Assembly: GCA_965215115.1 (NCBI GenBank)
Contig: OZ244050.1
Location: 682,001-746,000, forward strand
DNA from: CALDTK01 sp965215115
GTDB lineage: Bacteria; Bacteroidota; Bacteroidia; Chitinophagales; Saprospiraceae
Direction: 5' to 3'
DNA: 64,000 nt
Notes under the pieces: model-generated
Seen by the model: the letters and a program-made list of their open reading frames with translations, nothing else
The model's database searches: none
Told to the model about the DNA's origin: nothing
In this document: positions 1-8,632 of the stretch, one piece after another
How the letters are laid out: each line of letters opens with the position of its first letter
How positions within the stretch are numbered: the stretch's first letter is position 1
Position numbers and translations under genes: made by a program

Positions 1-2
1 TC

Positions 3-857
3 GACGACAATGAGGACCTCACGCACGCCAATGCTGGCTTCCTCGAGGTGGTGGGCGTACTTAGCCCCACGGGCCTCGTCATCGACGAACTCATCGTCAC
101 GCCCGTGGAGACGGTCTGGGCCGTGCACGATCACCACGCCGCCGACGCGGGCGAAGAACCCACCGGACCCGCCGAACCTGCCGACCCCGCCGACCCCGCC
201 GATAGCAGTTTTGACGAAAGTCTCATCGATCAGCACAGCGCTCCGGAAGACCACAGTGCGCACGAGATACACGACGCGCATGACGTGCACCAGACGCAGA
301 CTCTCTGGTTCGAGCGCGAGGACAAGACCATCACCGCCTTGCTCACCAAATTCTCCGCCCGCAATACGGCCACCCTCAACTTCGCCCGCAACCTCAACGA
401 GAACACCGACCTCATGGCCGCGACCCCGCCGGTGGTCATGGCGCAATTCAGTGAGCAGGTGGCCGGGGCGGAAGCGGTGGTACGCGCCCTCGGGAGCGTC
501 ATCCTCGTGGCTTCCATCCTGAGCCTATTCGTGATTCTCTTGAACGCCCTGCGCGATCGGCTCGGTGATTTGGCACTCTTGCGCTCTCTGGGGGCGACGC
601 CGGGCTTTGTGTTCGGACTGGTGCTGGCGGAGGGTGTCTTTTTAGCGGCGCTGGGGGCGTTGATAGGCCTGCTCGGGGGGCGGCTGCTTTTTTATGTGCT
701 GCAGCTGCGCCTGGCGGAGCGGTACCCGGTCGGGCCGTTGGATTTCTCGCTGCATGTGGGTGAGCCTGGCTTGGTGGGATTGAGTCTAGTAGCCGCGCTG
801 GTGGCTGCCCTACTGCCGGCGTGGTGGGCGTACCAAATGGATCCTGGGTTGGGGTGA
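3..857 (+). CDS. ABC transporter permease, FtsX/LolC type (C-terminal part)
   Basis: This is the C-terminal part of an inner-membrane permease of the FtsX/MacB/LolC family, which couples ATP hydrolysis to lipoprotein or substrate export; the reading frame is already open at the left edge, so the N-terminus is missing. Visible are a periplasmic region ending near residue 140, then three hydrophobic segments (about residues 160-180, 195-225 and 255-275) with the family-typical stretch LRSLGATPGFVFGLVLAEG between the first two. An unusual acidic and His-rich insert (HDHHAADAGEEP onward, then several His/Asp runs) sits in the periplasmic part and might bind metal. A copy of the mini-hairpin motif (208-222) lies in this insert. 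The family assignment is fairly sure; the substrate cannot be told. Confidence 0.75.
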   Translation, partial: DDNEDLTHANAGFLEVVGVLSPTGLVIDELIVTPVETVWAVHDHHAADAGEEPTGPAEPADPADPADSSFDESLIDQHSAPEDHSAHEIHDAHDVHQTQTLWFEREDKTITALLTKFSARNTATLNFARNLNENTDLMAATPPVVMAQFSEQVAGAEAVVRALGSVILVASILSLFVILLNALRDRLGDLALLRSLGATPGFVFGLVLAEGVFLAALGALIGLLGGRLLFYVLQLRLAERYPVGPLDFSLHVGEPGLVGLSLVAALVAALLPAWWAYQMDPGLG

Positions 858-1124
858 GGGTCGCCCTCGAAGCCGGTCCAGGCATGGTCTGACGCTCCCC
901 GTGGTAGTTTGGCGGCGTCCTCGGCGAAGCCGATTATAAGGTTAGCGACGAAAGACGTGGGCGTCCTTCCGTGAGGGTTCCGCGGGCTAAAGCGCGCGGA
1001 ACCCTCACCTACTGTCGTGCTCGCGATGCGGCTTTGCTAGCGGGCTGAGCTAAAGCCCGGGTAACCCTGCTATGCTTTACGCAGCGGAGTCTTTGGGGGC
1101 CATGCATTCTATGCTTCCCCTTAT
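858..1124. other. Intergenic, no gene seen
   Basis: This stretch separates the permease from a convergent gene. It holds GC-rich text with two related phrases (gctaaagcgcgcggaaccctcac and gctaaagcccgggtaacc types), but no convincing ORF or RNA gene. Confidence 0.5.
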
Positions 1125-1169
1125 AAAAAAAGCACGCCCCCCGATCCGAAGACCGAGGCGCGTGCTTTT
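1125..1169 (-). terminator. Rho-independent terminator of the PRC-barrel gene
   Basis: Arms 1128-1137 and 1160-1169 pair over 10 bp (AAAAGCACGC with GCGTGCTTTT). Read on the minus strand the hairpin is followed by a run of T, just downstream of the stop codon at 1190. Confidence 0.8.
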
Positions 1170-1189
1170 GATTTATCGAGACTTCCGCC

Positions 1190-1846
1190 CTACAAGCCCT
1201 TCGGCGTGATCGCCTCGTTGTGGCGGTTGTAGTAGCTGTCGTGATCGAACATGCGGTGGTCGTAGAACTTGTCGTGCATGCCCTGGAACTTGTTGTCGTC
1301 GAAGTCGCGGTAAGCGTCGCGCATGTATGGCGAGTCGGCACTCTTGTCGTACTCCGGGTGCTTGGTGTCGTAGTACTCCATGGCCTGGATCTCGTAGCGC
1401 GGGCGCAGCGTCGAGCCGCGGCGGTAGCGTGGCGCCATGCCGATGTAGTCGGCCGTGACGCCGTTGACGTGGATCGAGTTGCTCCCCCGATCGAGTTTCG
1501 CCATGCCTACCGGCACGATGACGAGCTCGTCGACATCCTCGTTGTAGGAGTCACCGGCTTCCTTGTCGAGGTAGGTGGTGCGGTCGCGGTAAGGCGTCGT
1601 GAAGGAGTTGTCGGTGGCGACCTCGAGGTAGCGGACCTTCTCGACGCCCTTGTCGACGATGAGGTTGTCGACCTTACCGACGACGGTTCCGTTGTCGAGC
1701 TTGATGGTCCAGCCGCGCACGTCGGGGTCGTCGTGATGGACTTTGTAGTCGGGGAGGTCGTGGAGGTAGAAGAGGCGACGGTGGCTGGTACCGAGGGCTT
1801 CGTTACTTTGGTTCGTGGTGGGGTTCTCGCTTACGATGGAGGACAT
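1190..1846 (-). CDS. PRC-barrel domain protein
   Basis: A soluble 218-residue protein with a PRC-barrel (the beta-barrel of the photosynthetic reaction-centre H subunit and RimM) at about residues 40-110, visible as VRGWTIKLDNGTVVGKVDNL followed by a strand-rich segment containing VRYLEV. The C-terminal half is rich in Tyr, Asp and His and has no recognisable motif. Stand-alone PRC-barrel proteins of this type are common in Bacteroidota and are often linked to stress or envelope functions, but no role has been proven. It has its own terminator and stands alone. The domain call is firm; the function is open. Confidence 0.75.
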   Translation of the reverse strand: MSSIVSENPTTNQSNEALGTSHRRLFYLHDLPDYKVHHDDPDVRGWTIKLDNGTVVGKVDNLIVDKGVEKVRYLEVATDNSFTTPYRDRTTYLDKEAGDSYNEDVDELVIVPVGMAKLDRGSNSIHVNGVTADYIGMAPRYRRGSTLRPRYEIQAMEYYDTKHPEYDKSADSPYMRDAYRDFDDNKFQGMHDKFYDHRMFDHDSYYNRHNEAITPKGL

Positions 1847-1941
1847 AGTTTGAAATTTAGCGTGTGTGGGAAGAGGGGTGAGGTGTAGGGCTGAGGTAAG
1901 GAGCGGGACGCCTGGGCGTCCCGCGAGCGGACAGACCGGAC

Positions 1942-2634
1942 TTACATCGTCTGGGGCTGCTGGTCGCGCATGGCCTCGAGGGCCACTTTGGCCTTGCCGA
2001 AGAAGACGCGGACATCCTCCTTCTGATTGAGGGTCAAGGTCTGTGGCGTGATCTCGCTGGCGGCCTTGCTCACCTCGGCGACGGCAGCGTCCAAGCCTGG
2101 GTAGTGGGCTCTCTGTACCTCGCTGAGGACCTCCGAGATGCTCGTCGCCGCGGCGCGGATGTCGTCGGCGTGGGTGGTGGCCATGGGGTCCCTCGTAATG
2201 GCCTCGGCCCTCTCGCGGATCATCGCGGCCTTTTGCTTGATGTTGGTCTCCTCGCCCATGCCAGTGGCGTAGGCTAGGGCCACGGTGGCGTTGGCGAGTT
2301 GGTTGAGGGCGTTGTGACTGAACTCGTGGTCGAGGCCCATCTCGCCGGTCATGTTCTCGGTGTAGGTCGAGTATTCGTTGGTGAGGTCACCGAAGCGCTC
2401 GCCGGCCTGCGGGTCGTCGAAGTCGATGAGGGTGTAGGTGTTGCCGTTGCGGACGATGTCCGATCCGGCGTCGGCGCCGTCGTCGATCACTTCGGTGTTT
2501 TCGACGAGGTTGTCGTCATCGTCGTCGAGCAACTCGATGACTCCCCAGATGGCTAGTGCCAGTACGAGGAGGCCGAGGAGCCACGGGAGGATGCTAGAGC
2601 TTTTTTCTTTCTTTTCGATGCGTAGGTCTGCCAT
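1942..2634 (-). CDS. Membrane-anchored hypothetical protein
   Basis: A 230-residue protein with a short basic N-terminus, one transmembrane helix (about residues 16-36, WLLGLLVLALAIWGVIELL) and then a run of five Asp, so the bulk is likely periplasmic. The rest is predicted helical, rich in Ala and Glu, with no signature I recognise. It follows the PRC-barrel gene on the same strand with a 95-bp gap; both might be co-expressed stress proteins, but that is only inferred from proximity. Confidence 0.6.
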   Translation of the reverse strand: MADLRIEKKEKSSSILPWLLGLLVLALAIWGVIELLDDDDDNLVENTEVIDDGADAGSDIVRNGNTYTLIDFDDPQAGERFGDLTNEYSTYTENMTGEMGLDHEFSHNALNQLANATVALAYATGMGEETNIKQKAAMIRERAEAITRDPMATTHADDIRAAATSISEVLSEVQRAHYPGLDAAVAEVSKAASEITPQTLTLNQKEDVRVFFGKAKVALEAMRDQQPQTM

Positions 2635-2865
2635 GGTGGGTTTGTTTAGGTTTAGCGTTAATGCACTGATTGACAGTGCGTACGGAGCAACGCGATTTTT
2701 TCCGCGCTTGTTCGTAAAATGTTACATTGTCTGCTGGGTTACCGTCCGCCGCGGGGCTCGCGAGTGTCGTCGCGCCCCCGCCGCCGTCGGGTCTTGACCT
2801 CGCGTTAACGCCAGGCGCCCGTACGGCGCCCACGCGGTGCATCGGCGCTGCCCTAGCTTTACGCC

Positions 2866-3312
2866 ATGTCCGCTACCCTCCGTACGCTCTGCCTGGTCGC
2901 CTTCTTCACCGTGGTTTCGGGTTTTGGCGAAAGCCTCGCCCAGGGCAGCTGGCCCACCCTGGCCCGCGTCACCTTCACGAAGGAGTACGACGAACTGCTC
3001 GGCCTCAAGGTCGACAAGCCCGTCTTCTCGAAGGCCGTCAAGGACCTCGACGGCAAGCCGGTCACGCTCAAGGGCTACGTCATCCCGACCGAGGGCTACA
3101 AGTCCCACCGGGAGTTCGTCTTCTCGGCCTACCCCTACAGCAGCTGCTTCTTCTGCGGCGGCGCCGGCCCGGAGACGGTGGTGGAGGTTTTGGCGAAAGC
3201 CCCCGTCGAGTACAGCGCAGACGCCATCACCCTTACGGGAAAACTGCGCCTCAATTCATCGGACCCGAACGCGCTGATGTACACGCTCGAGGACGCCGTG
3301 GTGGTGCGATAG
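2866..3312 (+). CDS. Exported small protein with CxxC pair (DUF3299-like)
   Basis: A 148-residue protein with a signal peptide (residues 1-26, ending SLAQ). The mature part has the layout GYVIP-x(n)-YPYSSCFFCGGAGPET, which resembles small exported DUF3299-type proteins that may bind metal through the CxxC pair. Three copies of the mini-hairpin motif fall inside this 447-bp gene (2921, 3187 and 3230), the densest cluster in the window; they encode GFGES, VLAKA and (on the other strand) LTGK. The gene is convergent with the membrane protein ending at 3537. Family assignment is tentative. Confidence 0.6.
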   Translation: MSATLRTLCLVAFFTVVSGFGESLAQGSWPTLARVTFTKEYDELLGLKVDKPVFSKAVKDLDGKPVTLKGYVIPTEGYKSHREFVFSAYPYSSCFFCGGAGPETVVEVLAKAPVEYSADAITLTGKLRLNSSDPNALMYTLEDAVVVR

Positions 3313-3322
3313 AAGATATCCA

Positions 3323-3368
3323 AGAGCGCCGTGGGTGCGACATCTGAGTGGCGGGGTGCGTAAGCGCC
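3323..3368. repeat. Dispersed 46-bp element, copy 1
   Basis: This 46-bp stretch matches 51147-51192 at 44 of 46 positions. Its right half can fold into a hairpin (stem starting GGCGGGGTGC) with a GTAA tetraloop. It lies between convergent genes and no coding function is evident. Confidence 0.75.
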
Positions 3369-3369
3369 G

Positions 3370-3541
3370 CGAGCTCACCCCCCGCGAGCAGCTCACCCCC
3401 CGCGAGCAGCTCACCCCCCGCGAGCAGCTCACCCCCCGCGAGCAGCTCACCCCCCGCGAGCAGCTCACCCCCCGCGAGTAGCTCACCCCCCGCGAGTAGC
3501 TCACCCCCCGCGAGTAGCTCACCCCCCGCGAGTAGCTCACC
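3370..3541. repeat. 18-bp minisatellite, about 9.5 units
   Basis: The unit AGCTCACCCCCCGCGAGC is repeated with near-perfect identity; early units have GAGCAG and late ones GAGTAG. Its right end overlaps the last codons of the minus-strand membrane-protein gene. Confidence 0.9.
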
Positions 3542-4100
3542 CCGCCGCTGAGCAGCTCACCCCCCCGAGTAGCAGGACGAGCAGCCCTACGCCCGCCGCT
3601 GAAGTCACCCGCCGCCAGCCCCAGTTGAGCAGGACGAGCAGCCCTACGAAGAGCAACAGGACGTACACGAAGGGCATGTAGCTAAACAGGATCAGCCGCG
3701 TGCGGTCCGCGACGAACATCAGGGCAATGAGCCCGAAGATCATCGCCAGCAAGCCACTGAGGCGCCCGAAGCCCGGTACGTAAGCCAGGTCCACGTTCTG
3801 GCGGATGATGATGAGCGTGGCCGCCATGCTCACGACCGGGACGACCTGCGTGAGGATATTGACGTCCCAGACGCTCTGCTGCTCGAAGAGGAACAGGTAC
3901 GTGAGCAGGGCCCCGCACAGGATACCCGGGATACACACGGCGTAGATCAGCACGGCGTACACCTGCCGCCAGGGCGACTCGTACCCGCGCCCGCGCCCGA
4001 AGTGCGCCACGAACAGCGCCATCACCGGCGGAAACACGAACGCCGCCAGCGTAAGCAGCGGGTGGCCCGAGAGGTAGTCGAAGAACTGGTGCAAGGTCAT
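3537..4100 (-). CDS. Polytopic membrane protein, unknown function
   Basis: A 187-residue protein with five clear hydrophobic segments (about residues 15-34, 46-72, 82-102, 116-132 and 136-160) and a sixth, glycine/leucine-rich one at the end. No family was recognised. The C-terminal segment GVGLLVLLLGG copies the preceding VGLLVLL because 21 bp are directly repeated (3571-3591 and 3629-3649), and the stop codon lies in the flanking minisatellite, so the C-terminus has probably been remodelled by local duplication. It lies upstream of the bPH-like protein gene in gene order along the strand, separated by an intergenic inverted repeat. Confidence 0.55.
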   Translation of the reverse strand: MTLHQFFDYLSGHPLLTLAAFVFPPVMALFVAHFGRGRGYESPWRQVYAVLIYAVCIPGILCGALLTYLFLFEQQSVWDVNILTQVVPVVSMAATLIIIRQNVDLAYVPGFGRLSGLLAMIFGLIALMFVADRTRLILFSYMPFVYVLLLFVGLLVLLNWGWRRVTSAAGVGLLVLLLGGVSCSAAG

Positions 4101-4119
4101 AAAAGTGGGAAAGCTACAG

Positions 4120-4199
4120 AGTGGAGAGTGAAAAGTGGCCGTGCCTCTGCGAAGGGGGACGGCCCGTCACCACGGGCCGACTTTCCACTTTTCACTTTC
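4120..4199. repeat. Intergenic inverted repeat with AGTGGAAAGTG-type arms
   Basis: The left arm (gagtggagagtgaaaagtgg) and the right arm (ccacttttcactttc) are complementary over most of their length, around a GC-rich centre. A related element occurs at 16445-16582. Confidence 0.6.
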
Positions 4200-4646
4200 T
4201 TACTTTAACACTTTCCCGATCCGCTCGGGGTGCTCCTCTTTGAAGAGTTGCCAGCGGCTGCCTGAGGCCAGGAAGAGTGCGCTTTCGCCAAAACTGCCCG
4301 GTTCGTAGAAGGACACCCGCACCAGTCGCCCGACCCCGAGCGAGGTCTCCTTGACGGCCTTAATGTTGCCCCAGGGGTAGCGCGCCTGCCGGAAGTAGTC
4401 CGTCACGTAAACCCAGTCCCGCCCCATCTCCACGCGGCGCAGGCGCCAGACCGTGAAGGCGAACAGGGCCAGCATCCCAAGGTAAAACGCCGTGACCACC
4501 AGGCGGACCGTGGTCCCGGGCACGTTGGCGTAGTAGGCGCGCGCGTCAAACCAGAAGTACAGCGTGAAGGCCCCGAAGAACACCGTCAGCAAGACCGGGA
4601 AGAACACCCGCAGCATGAGCGTCAGATTGGAGGAGACCTGCTGCAT
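4200..4646 (-). CDS. Membrane protein with bacterial PH-like domain
   Basis: A 148-residue protein with two transmembrane helices (about residues 11-32 and 47-66) followed by a soluble beta-rich part (WVYVTDYFRQARYPWGNIK onward) and a C-terminal helix, the layout of small bacterial PH-domain (bPH) proteins. A mini-hairpin copy (4280-4294) encodes FGES in the soluble part. It precedes tatC on the opposite side of a short gap in gene order but shares its strand, so co-transcription with tatC upstream is possible. Function unknown. Confidence 0.5.
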   Translation of the reverse strand: MQQVSSNLTLMLRVFFPVLLTVFFGAFTLYFWFDARAYYANVPGTTVRLVVTAFYLGMLALFAFTVWRLRRVEMGRDWVYVTDYFRQARYPWGNIKAVKETSLGVGRLVRVSFYEPGSFGESALFLASGSRWQLFKEEHPERIGKVLK

Positions 4647-4700
4647 GTACGTGGAACTGGTGTAGCCGGGCTTGGTTGACCCTAGTTGCGCTCGACAAGT

Positions 4701-5555
4701 CTAGTTGAGCTTGGCGAGGTCGCGCGCCGCGGCGGCCTGTTGGCGCTCGACGCGCTGCGCGATGAGGATGCTCACTTCGTACAGCGTGTAGAGCGGCAGG
4801 CCGAGCATCACGAGCGTGAGTGGGTCGGGCGGCGTCACGATGGCCGACAGGATCAGCAGCACGACGAGGGCGTGACGGCGGTACTCCTTCATGATCGCCG
4901 AGGAGAGCAGGCCGACTTTCGTCAAAAAATACACCAGCACCGGCAGCTCGAAGACGACCCCCGAGGGGATCGTAAACAGCGACAAGTAAGTGATGTAGCT
5001 CGACAGTGCCGGCTGCGGCTCGACGCCCGGCAGCTCGTAGTTGACCAGAAAGCTCACGGCGAAGGGGGCAATGAGGTAGTACCCGAAGGCGACGCCCGTG
5101 AGGAACAGCGTGCTACACACGAATACCGTCCCCCGGGCCGCCTGCTGCTCGGCGTCGTAGAGCGCCGGACGCACGAAGCGCCAGATCTCCCAGAAGATGT
5201 ACGGGAACGCCACCACGAAACCGAGGATGAACGAGACCCGCATGTGGATGATGAAGGTCTCCCCGAACACCGGCGTGATCCACTTGATCGGATCGACCCG
5301 CATGCAGAGCGTATCCGAGCCAACGAGCTCCCCGAGGGCGCAGAAGACCCGGAACGTAATGAAGTCCTGCTTGGTCGGACCGAAGATGACGGTGTTGAAC
5401 ACGAAGTCCTTCGCGAGGAAGACCACGATGGTGACGACGACCAGCGCGACGACGGCGCGCACGAGGTGCCACCTCAACGCTTCGAGGTGATCGAGGAAGC
5501 TCATCTCGGCTTCCTGCGCGGCGAGTTTGTCGACGTCGACCTGGTCTAGGGGCAT
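4701..5555 (-). CDS. tatC: Sec-independent protein translocase TatC
   Basis: TatC is the inner-membrane core of the twin-arginine pathway and binds the RR signal of folded cargo proteins. The 284-residue product has the signature MSFLDHLEALRWHLVRA near the N-terminus, whose Glu and Arg residues help bind the signal peptide, and six transmembrane segments, for example ILGFVVAFPYIFWEIWRFVRPAL in the middle. The length is slightly above the usual 240-260. TatA is not in the window. A motif copy of the GAC/GTC class (4914-4928) encodes FLTKV. The call is firm. Confidence 0.93.
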   Translation of the reverse strand: MPLDQVDVDKLAAQEAEMSFLDHLEALRWHLVRAVVALVVVTIVVFLAKDFVFNTVIFGPTKQDFITFRVFCALGELVGSDTLCMRVDPIKWITPVFGETFIIHMRVSFILGFVVAFPYIFWEIWRFVRPALYDAEQQAARGTVFVCSTLFLTGVAFGYYLIAPFAVSFLVNYELPGVEPQPALSSYITYLSLFTIPSGVVFELPVLVYFLTKVGLLSSAIMKEYRRHALVVLLILSAIVTPPDPLTLVMLGLPLYTLYEVSILIAQRVERQQAAAARDLAKLN

Positions 5556-5605
5556 GCGACCGCAAAGGTAGCGCCGGGCGGGACGTTAGGTACGTCGGGC
5601 TGGCG

Positions 5606-7165
5606 TCAGCGCAGCGTGGGTGAGGCCGCGTCCGCGAGCACGAGTTCGGCATCGGTGGGGCGGTCGCGCGTGAGGCGGTAGATCGCCGGCGTGGCCCCGG
5701 CCGTGTTGCCGACGCGCGTGAAGTACACCAGGCCCCCGTCGCGGGAGTAGCTCGCCTGTAGGTCGTTGACGCCGGTGGGTTTGTTGACCGTCACGAGGCG
5801 GCGCGTCCGGCGGACGAGGTCGTACTCGAACAGCGTCGCATTGAGCTGGCGGCGGTCGTTGGACTCGCGTCCCGATAAGTCGATCGACACGATCACCTCG
5901 TTGCCGCTCGGACTGATGGCCAGGCCGCCGATGAGCCCGGTCGTATCCCGGGCGACGGTGTCGATCAGGCCGGTGCTCGGGCGCAGGCGCAGGACGTTGG
6001 TCCGCAGCCCGTTGACCGAGGTCACGTTCGCGACGTAGGTCTCGCCGTCGCGGCTCGCGACCACCTCCTGGACGCGGGCGTCCGCCCCGAACTGCAGCAG
6101 GGAGGTGGCGCGCCCCGTGGCGACCTCCACCACGAGGAGCCGATCGAGGTACCCGAACACGATCCCGAAGCCGTCCGGGGTCCAGTCGAAGGTGTAGGTC
6201 TCGGGGCGGATGTCGATCAGCGGCAGGTTGTACACCCGGCGGGCGTCGTCGCCGTCGGCGGAGGCTACGTACAGGTAGAGTTCCGTGCCGACGTACTGGA
6301 GGTAGGCGATACTCTCGCCGGTCGGGCTCCACACCGGGCGCACGGCGCGCGCCTCCGCGGAGGTAATGCGGACGAGGTCGGCGGTGGCCACCCCGCGGTC
6401 GCCGGCGTAGATGCCGGGGTTGCCGTCGACGGTGCGCACGAAGGCCAGCGGGTAGGCGGGCTGGCGCTTGGTGGTAAACGACCAGATCGGACCGAAGACG
6501 GTGTCGCGTCCGCCGTCGTAGGCCGCGACTTGCCAGGTGTAGCTTTCGCCAAAACGCAAGCCGCGCGGCTGGAAGAACGTGTCCGGGGTGCTGGTCGCGA
6601 CCCGCGTCACCCCCGTGGAGCTACCGAGGTACACGTCGTACAGCAAGGTGCCGGGGGTATCGTCTCCGGAGCGCCACCGCAGCGTGAGGTCGCGGGCTAC
6701 GTCCTTGCTGCCGTTGGCGGGGCTCGGGGCGTACGGGCGGGTCGGGTTACGGCTGGTGGCGGTGGTAGACCGGAGGAGTACGTTGAGGCTCACGTCCCCG
6801 TCGACGGCCTGCGAGACGATGGCCTGCGCGTAGCGCTGGTAGCCGTCGGCGGTGACGGTGAGCGTGTAGGATTCGACGTCGAGGTTGATGCGCGGCAGTT
6901 CGAAGGCGCCGGCGCTATCGGTGACATCGCTCGCGAGGCTGGGGTTGAAGGTGACCAGCGCCCCGGCCACCGGGTCGGAGGTGAGGGCGTCCGTGACGCG
7001 TCCCCGCACCGTGACGTTGTTGGTGACCCCGATCACCGTCTCCTGGCAGGCGGACAGGGTGGCGAGTGCGAGGAGGCACAGTCCACACCAGTACTGCCCG
7101 AGACACCACGCGCGGGGCCGCATCGGTTTCGCCGGCGTAGCGGTTGCGCTTGCGAGAGGGGTCAT
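5606..7165 (-). CDS. Lipoprotein with Cna-like, Fn3 and TolB-like propeller domains (curli operon)
   Basis: A 519-residue probable lipoprotein: signal peptide with lipobox LATLSAC near residue 40, a carboxypeptidase-regulatory-like beta-sandwich (VRGRVTDALTSDPVAGALVT, about 50-130), a fibronectin-III-like domain (about 145-240) and a TolB-like beta-propeller (about 245-519, for example ESIAYLQYVGTELYLYVAS). The ATG at 7165 overlaps the csgG stop codon as ATGA, so translation is probably coupled; this start is preferred over a longer frame that would overlap csgG by 70 bp. Position at the end of the curli operon suggests an envelope accessory role in amyloid secretion or anchoring. That role is inference. 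Confidence 0.7.
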   Translation of the reverse strand: MTPLASATATPAKPMRPRAWCLGQYWCGLCLLALATLSACQETVIGVTNNVTVRGRVTDALTSDPVAGALVTFNPSLASDVTDSAGAFELPRINLDVESYTLTVTADGYQRYAQAIVSQAVDGDVSLNVLLRSTTATSRNPTRPYAPSPANGSKDVARDLTLRWRSGDDTPGTLLYDVYLGSSTGVTRVATSTPDTFFQPRGLRFGESYTWQVAAYDGGRDTVFGPIWSFTTKRQPAYPLAFVRTVDGNPGIYAGDRGVATADLVRITSAEARAVRPVWSPTGESIAYLQYVGTELYLYVASADGDDARRVYNLPLIDIRPETYTFDWTPDGFGIVFGYLDRLLVVEVATGRATSLLQFGADARVQEVVASRDGETYVANVTSVNGLRTNVLRLRPSTGLIDTVARDTTGLIGGLAISPSGNEVIVSIDLSGRESNDRRQLNATLFEYDLVRRTRRLVTVNKPTGVNDLQASYSRDGGLVYFTRVGNTAGATPAIYRLTRDRPTDAELVLADAASPTLR

Positions 7166-8622
7166 CGGGTAGGGGTTGGGGTAGGCTTGCCAAAGAGGAA
7201 CTGGAGGCCCACCTGGCCGTTGAGGATCCAATCGTTGAATTTGCCCTGCCGCTCGCCGTCGAGGCGGTCGGTGAGGTGGTAGTAATTGCCGAAGAGCGCC
7301 TGGAGCTCGAGCTGTGGCCCGAGCTTGTACTCGACCCCGGCGCCGTAGTACAGGTTGGGCACCGCCCCCTGGAGCGCGACGAGGTCGCCGGGGGCGCCGA
7401 GGTCTAGCGTGACCCCGAGCCCCAACCTCAGGAGGGGCACCAGCTTAAAGTCCGGCACGGGTCGCAGGTCGAAGTTCGCCCCGGCGCTAACGATCTCCCG
7501 CTGGAACTCCAAGTCGGTGGTGCTGAGGCGCCCGAAGGTCGCGGCCAGACCGACGCCGTAGGTCGGGGCGAGGCGGCGCGAGGCCGACAGTCCGGCGCCG
7601 TACTCGTAGCGCCCCTGGCCGAAGTCGCCGGAGTAGCGCGTGGTCTGCGCGAAGGCGCCGGCCTGGTAGCTCGCGCGCGGGTCTTCGCCGTAGGGGCCGC
7701 GGAGGTCCTCGGTGGCGAGGCTGCGCTGCTCGGCGAGCAAGCCCTCGACCTGGCGTACGGCGGCGCCCGTGGTGTCGGCCGTGAACCAGAGTCCGTCGGC
7801 GAGGCCCTCGATGACGAGCACCTGGACGGCCTTCTCGATCGCGTCCCGCACGGCGATCTCGCCGGGCTCGTTGTAGGTGTACCCGGTCTCGGCCTCGAGG
7901 AGTCGCTGGAACTTCACGAAGCGGAACACGCCGCCGTCGAGGGCCTGGCTGAGGATGGTGCGGCTGGTGTTGACGGTCTTCAGGACGCGCCCGTTGCTCG
8001 TCGACACGGCCCGCAGGTAGATCGTGACGCGGTCTTGGCGGTAGCGGGCGTTGGCGCCGGCGCCGAAGTAGCGCGCGCCGACGCCGCCGGTGAGCACGTT
8101 GGCGTCGTAGCTCACGATCCCGCCCTCGATCAGGATCCCGGCGTAGAGCAGGGGCGGGAGCACCTCGGCCTCGCTGGTGTTCGGGTTGCCGTACTGCATC
8201 CGCGTCGAGCGGATGATCTTGCGTTCGTTGAGGAGGTTGGAGACGTTCTCGCGCTCGATCGGGGAGAAGTACCCACTGTCGTCGAGGGCCTTGATGAGGA
8301 TGCTCGTGGCCCCCTGCGTCACGGCGGTCGAGAAGCTCGAGCCGTTTTCGGAAGGTTTGTACTGACCCGTTTGGTCGCGGAATTTGTAGACCGCGACCAC
8401 GACCGGCTCGACGGCCGGCGGGAGCGATCTTAGGTCGGTGAGCGTCGGGGTGACCTCGTTGACGCGGGCCGCGGGCGACTGCATCGGCCGGAACAGGTTT
8501 TGGCCACAGCCGCCAAAAACCATACACGCACAGCCGATCGCGAACGCCGAGACGATGGCAGCGCGCGGTGCGCGGGCGGCCCTACGCAACTCCTCGCTGT
8601 AAATACGGCTGGGCTTAGACAC
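7162..8622 (-). CDS. csgG: CsgG curli secretion channel fused to an outer-membrane beta-barrel
   Basis: CsgG is the lipoprotein that forms the nonameric outer-membrane pore through which curlin subunits leave the cell. The product has a lipobox Cys at about residue 39 and a full CsgG domain (about 60-320), with the signatures NLLNERKIIR, GGVGARYFG and VNTSRTIL. It is 486 residues, against about 277 in E. coli. The extra C-terminal 165 residues are rich in alternating polar/hydrophobic strands (YEYGAGLSASRR, YYGAGVEYKLGPQLELQA) and end in GLQFLF, like a small OmpX/OmpW-type barrel. csgF lies 10 bp upstream and the lipoprotein gene overlaps its stop codon. The CsgG call is firm; the barrel fusion is read from sequence pattern. 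Confidence 0.93.
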   Translation of the reverse strand: MSKPSRIYSEELRRAARAPRAAIVSAFAIGCACMVFGGCGQNLFRPMQSPAARVNEVTPTLTDLRSLPPAVEPVVVAVYKFRDQTGQYKPSENGSSFSTAVTQGATSILIKALDDSGYFSPIERENVSNLLNERKIIRSTRMQYGNPNTSEAEVLPPLLYAGILIEGGIVSYDANVLTGGVGARYFGAGANARYRQDRVTIYLRAVSTSNGRVLKTVNTSRTILSQALDGGVFRFVKFQRLLEAETGYTYNEPGEIAVRDAIEKAVQVLVIEGLADGLWFTADTTGAAVRQVEGLLAEQRSLATEDLRGPYGEDPRASYQAGAFAQTTRYSGDFGQGRYEYGAGLSASRRLAPTYGVGLAATFGRLSTTDLEFQREIVSAGANFDLRPVPDFKLVPLLRLGLGVTLDLGAPGDLVALQGAVPNLYYGAGVEYKLGPQLELQALFGNYYHLTDRLDGERQGKFNDWILNGQVGLQFLFGKPTPTPTR

Positions 8623-8632
8623 GTGCGGACGA

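Noticed and set aside
3370..3541. Possible CRISPR array
   Set aside because: The 18-bp units are contiguous without unique spacers; it is a minisatellite.
4686..5549. Long plus-strand ORF of 287 residues rich in Arg, Asp and Glu
   Set aside because: It is the antisense shadow of tatC; composition is charge-rich without hydrophobic core or motif.
8341..8360. Possible extra motif copy (gttttcggaagg)
   Set aside because: The stem does not pair, so it was not counted.
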